A stretch of DNA of 64,000 bases from Paracoccaceae bacterium. GTDB lineage: Bacteria; Pseudomonadota; Alphaproteobacteria; Rhodobacterales; Rhodobacteraceae. A program made the translations under genes and the position numbers. Below the pieces are notes generated by a model. It was given only the letters and a program-made list of their open reading frames with translations, ran no database searches and was not told the origin of the DNA. Positions 62,351-64,000 of this stretch are shown here, piece after piece (position 1 is the first letter of the stretch; every line of letters starts with the position of its first letter). The stretch covers positions 124,001 through 188,000 of the forward strand of contig WGNF01000008.1 of assembly GCA_016124615.1 (NCBI GenBank), read 5' to 3'.

Positions 62351-62373
62351 GGGTGCGGCGCCTTGCCGCACCC
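62351..62373 (+). terminator. Hairpin between the HisD-like gene and the OFA transporter gene
   Basis: A perfect 9-base stem GGGTGCGGC/GCCGCACCC with loop GCCTT, without a T tail, 87 bases after the dehydrogenase stop. It could attenuate read-through into the transporter. Confidence 0.45.
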
Positions 62374-62450
62374 GGCTTCAGGCGTCCGACAAACCCCGGG
62401 GGAGCGGGGCGGCTACCTGTCGTCGGTCAAGACCAACGGGAGGGAACAAT

Positions 62451-64000
62451 ATGACAACTGCTGCCACCGCTGGCGGTGCGGGTTTCCTGGACAGGGAAAA
62501 CACCATCGCCTCATCCGGCTACAACCGATGGCTGGTCGTTCCGGCTGCGCTGTGCATCCATCTGTGCATCGGGATGGCCTATGGCTTCTCGGTGTTCTGG
62601 CTGCCGATGACCAAACTGATCGCAACGCCCGATGCCTCCTGCACCGGGCTGGGCTTCATCGCCATGCTGACCACCACGAAATGCAACTGGGATGTGCCCT
62701 CGGAGACCCATATCTTCGAGACCTTCATCGCGCTTCTGGGCATCTCGGCTGCAATCTGGGGTGGCTGGCTGGAACGGGTCGGGCCGCGCAAGGCGGGCTT
62801 CATCGCGGCGATCTGCTGGGGCGGCGGCATGGCCATCGGCGGGCTGGGCGTGTCGATGCACCAGCTTTGGCTGGTCTACCTTGGCACCGGCGTGATCGGT
62901 GGCGTCGGTCAGGGGCTGGGCTACATCACCCCGGTCTCGACGCTGATCAAATGGTTCCCCGACCGGCGCGGCATGGCGACCGGCTTTGCCATCATGGGCT
63001 ATGGCGGCGGCGCGATGGTTGGCGCCCCGCTGGCGGTCTGGCTGATGAAGATCAACGCGCATGACGGCATTCAGGGCGTGTCGCAGACCATGATCATCAT
63101 GGGGGCGATCTACTTCGTCGTCATGTCGATCGGCGCCTTCAGCTTCCGCGTCGCCCCGGTCGGCTGGCTACCCGAGGGCTGGACCCAGGCGCAGGCCGAC
63201 AAGGCCAATGCGATGATCACCAGCCGCCACGTGCATCTGGAACGCGTGATCCACACCCCGCAGTTCTGGCTGATCTGGCTGGTCCTGTGCCTGAACGTGA
63301 CCGCCGGGATCGGCGTGATCGCAATGGCCAGCCCGATGTTGCAGGACGTGTTCGGCGCGCACCTGCTGGGCAACGCGGGCGCGAGCATGAGCCCGGATGC
63401 GCAGAAGGCCGCCATCGTCGCGGCGGCGGCGGGACTGGTCGGCCTGATCAGCCTGTTCAACAGCCTTGGCCGCCTGTTCTGGGCCTCGCTGTCGGACAAG
63501 ATCGGCCGCAAGATGACCTATGTCATCTTCTTCGTGCTGGGGATGGCGCTTTACGTCCTGCTGCCGACCTGGGGCCACATGCAGATCCCGGGCCTCTTCG
63601 TGCTGTCGGTCTGCATCATCCTGACGATGTATGGTGGCGGCTTCTCGACCGTGCCGGCCTACCTTGCCGACATCTTCGGCACCCAGATGGTGGGCGCCAT
63701 CCACGGGCGGCTGATCACCGCCTGGTCGGTGGCGGGCATCGCCGGGCCGATGATCATCGCGGGCGTGCGGCAGTACCAGCTTGACCACGGCGTGGCCAAG
63801 AACCTGGTCTATGACCGCACGCTCTACATCATGGCGGGGCTGCTGCTGGTCGGGTTGATCTGCAACCTGCTGGTCAAGCCGGTGCACGACAAGCACTTCA
63901 TGGACGATGACGAACTGGCGCAGGAACGCGCGCTGCAACACGACAAGACGGCGGGCGCCGCGGCCCGCACCGCCGCGCGCGGCGAGTTTGGCGTGCTCGG
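62451..64000 (+). CDS. OFA-family MFS transporter (oxalate/formate antiporter type), 3' end cut by window
   Basis: The frame is open from ATG 62451 (GGGAGGGA upstream) to the end of the window, 516 codons, with the 3' end missing. About 12 helices are visible. OFA features are IGMAYGFSVFWLPMT, GGVGQGLGYITPVSTLIKWFPDRRGMATG and, in the second half, GRLFWASLSDKIGRK and GRLITAWSVAGIAGP. It exchanges or imports small carboxylates. The visible end is a hydrophilic tail, so little sequence is probably missing. A functional link with the HisD-like gene is inferred from position. Confidence 0.9.
   Translation, partial: MTTAATAGGAGFLDRENTIASSGYNRWLVVPAALCIHLCIGMAYGFSVFWLPMTKLIATPDASCTGLGFIAMLTTTKCNWDVPSETHIFETFIALLGISAAIWGGWLERVGPRKAGFIAAICWGGGMAIGGLGVSMHQLWLVYLGTGVIGGVGQGLGYITPVSTLIKWFPDRRGMATGFAIMGYGGGAMVGAPLAVWLMKINAHDGIQGVSQTMIIMGAIYFVVMSIGAFSFRVAPVGWLPEGWTQAQADKANAMITSRHVHLERVIHTPQFWLIWLVLCLNVTAGIGVIAMASPMLQDVFGAHLLGNAGASMSPDAQKAAIVAAAAGLVGLISLFNSLGRLFWASLSDKIGRKMTYVIFFVLGMALYVLLPTWGHMQIPGLFVLSVCIILTMYGGGFSTVPAYLADIFGTQMVGAIHGRLITAWSVAGIAGPMIIAGVRQYQLDHGVAKNLVYDRTLYIMAGLLLVGLICNLLVKPVHDKHFMDDDELAQERALQHDKTAGAAARTAARGEFGVL

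Overview
The window is GC-rich DNA, mostly about 65-70% GC by eye, with codon use and gene content of an alphaproteobacterium, most likely order Rhodobacterales. The pointers are a LuxR/solo autoinducer-domain pair next to tgt, an RTX-Hint secreted protein, KpsTE with KdsA, a two-subunit xanthine-dehydrogenase-type enzyme, and terse 4-base overlaps inside operons. No rRNA, IS element, prophage or CRISPR array is visible. Three tRNA genes are present: Val-TAC, Val-CAC and Gln-TTG. The genus cannot be fixed from the sequence alone.

Layout. 1-504 is the 3' part of an NgoMIV-type restriction endonuclease, facing the 3' end of tRNA-Val(TAC) and visibly lower in GC. 707-3201 is a polyprenol-sugar glycosyltransferase operon (GT2, LAB_N, GT39). 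3414-7503 holds an outer-membrane barrel, tRNA-Val(CAC), a variant HU protein and Lon with a heat-shock-type promoter. 7679-13832 holds the LuxR pair, tgt, a protease-ligase RimK fusion, Fe-S assembly genes, an acetyltransferase and tpiA. 13901-16718 is a polyamine-type ABC importer without its binding protein. 17407-18389 is rplM-rpsI. 18631-27524 covers SseB, a UDG-family protein, NhaA, the capsule/Kdo genes kpsT-kpsE-kdsA-pgm and an HI0933-type flavoprotein. 27623-32555 is tRNA-Gln and a complete branched-chain-amino-acid-type importer, livKHMGF. 32927-36586 has a dienelactone hydrolase and a second polyprenol-sugar set. 36576-41626 is a divergent, DeoR-linked cluster (GcvT-type flavoprotein, choline-kinase-like protein; inositol-phosphatase-like protein). 

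41619-52442 is the most interesting region. It is a candidate N-heterocycle degradation system. A five-gene operon (FAD subunit, fused Fe-S/molybdopterin hydroxylase, 6-hydroxynicotinate-reductase-like protein, UPF0280, AA_synth/DUF1185) and a hydantoinase/oxoprolinase pair, hyuAB, flank a MarR regulator. The same 14-base operator-like sequence lies just before the first start codon of both operons. The expected chemistry is hydroxylation, then reduction of the ring, then hydrolytic opening; the substrate is unknown.

52448-64000 contains an RTX-Hint secreted protein convergent with hyuB and divergent from macAB, a butyryl-CoA-type CoA-transferase, a PepSY protein with a cytochrome b561, a HisD paralogue and an OFA-family transporter that runs off the window.

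Non-coding highlights are an intergenic element of three 11-base units plus a conserved end that occurs twice (11556 and 26276), a paired-hairpin element that also occurs twice (18572 and 48582), the shared MarR-type operator, and repeated TGTGGG/CCCACA boxes between the choline-kinase-like gene and deoR.
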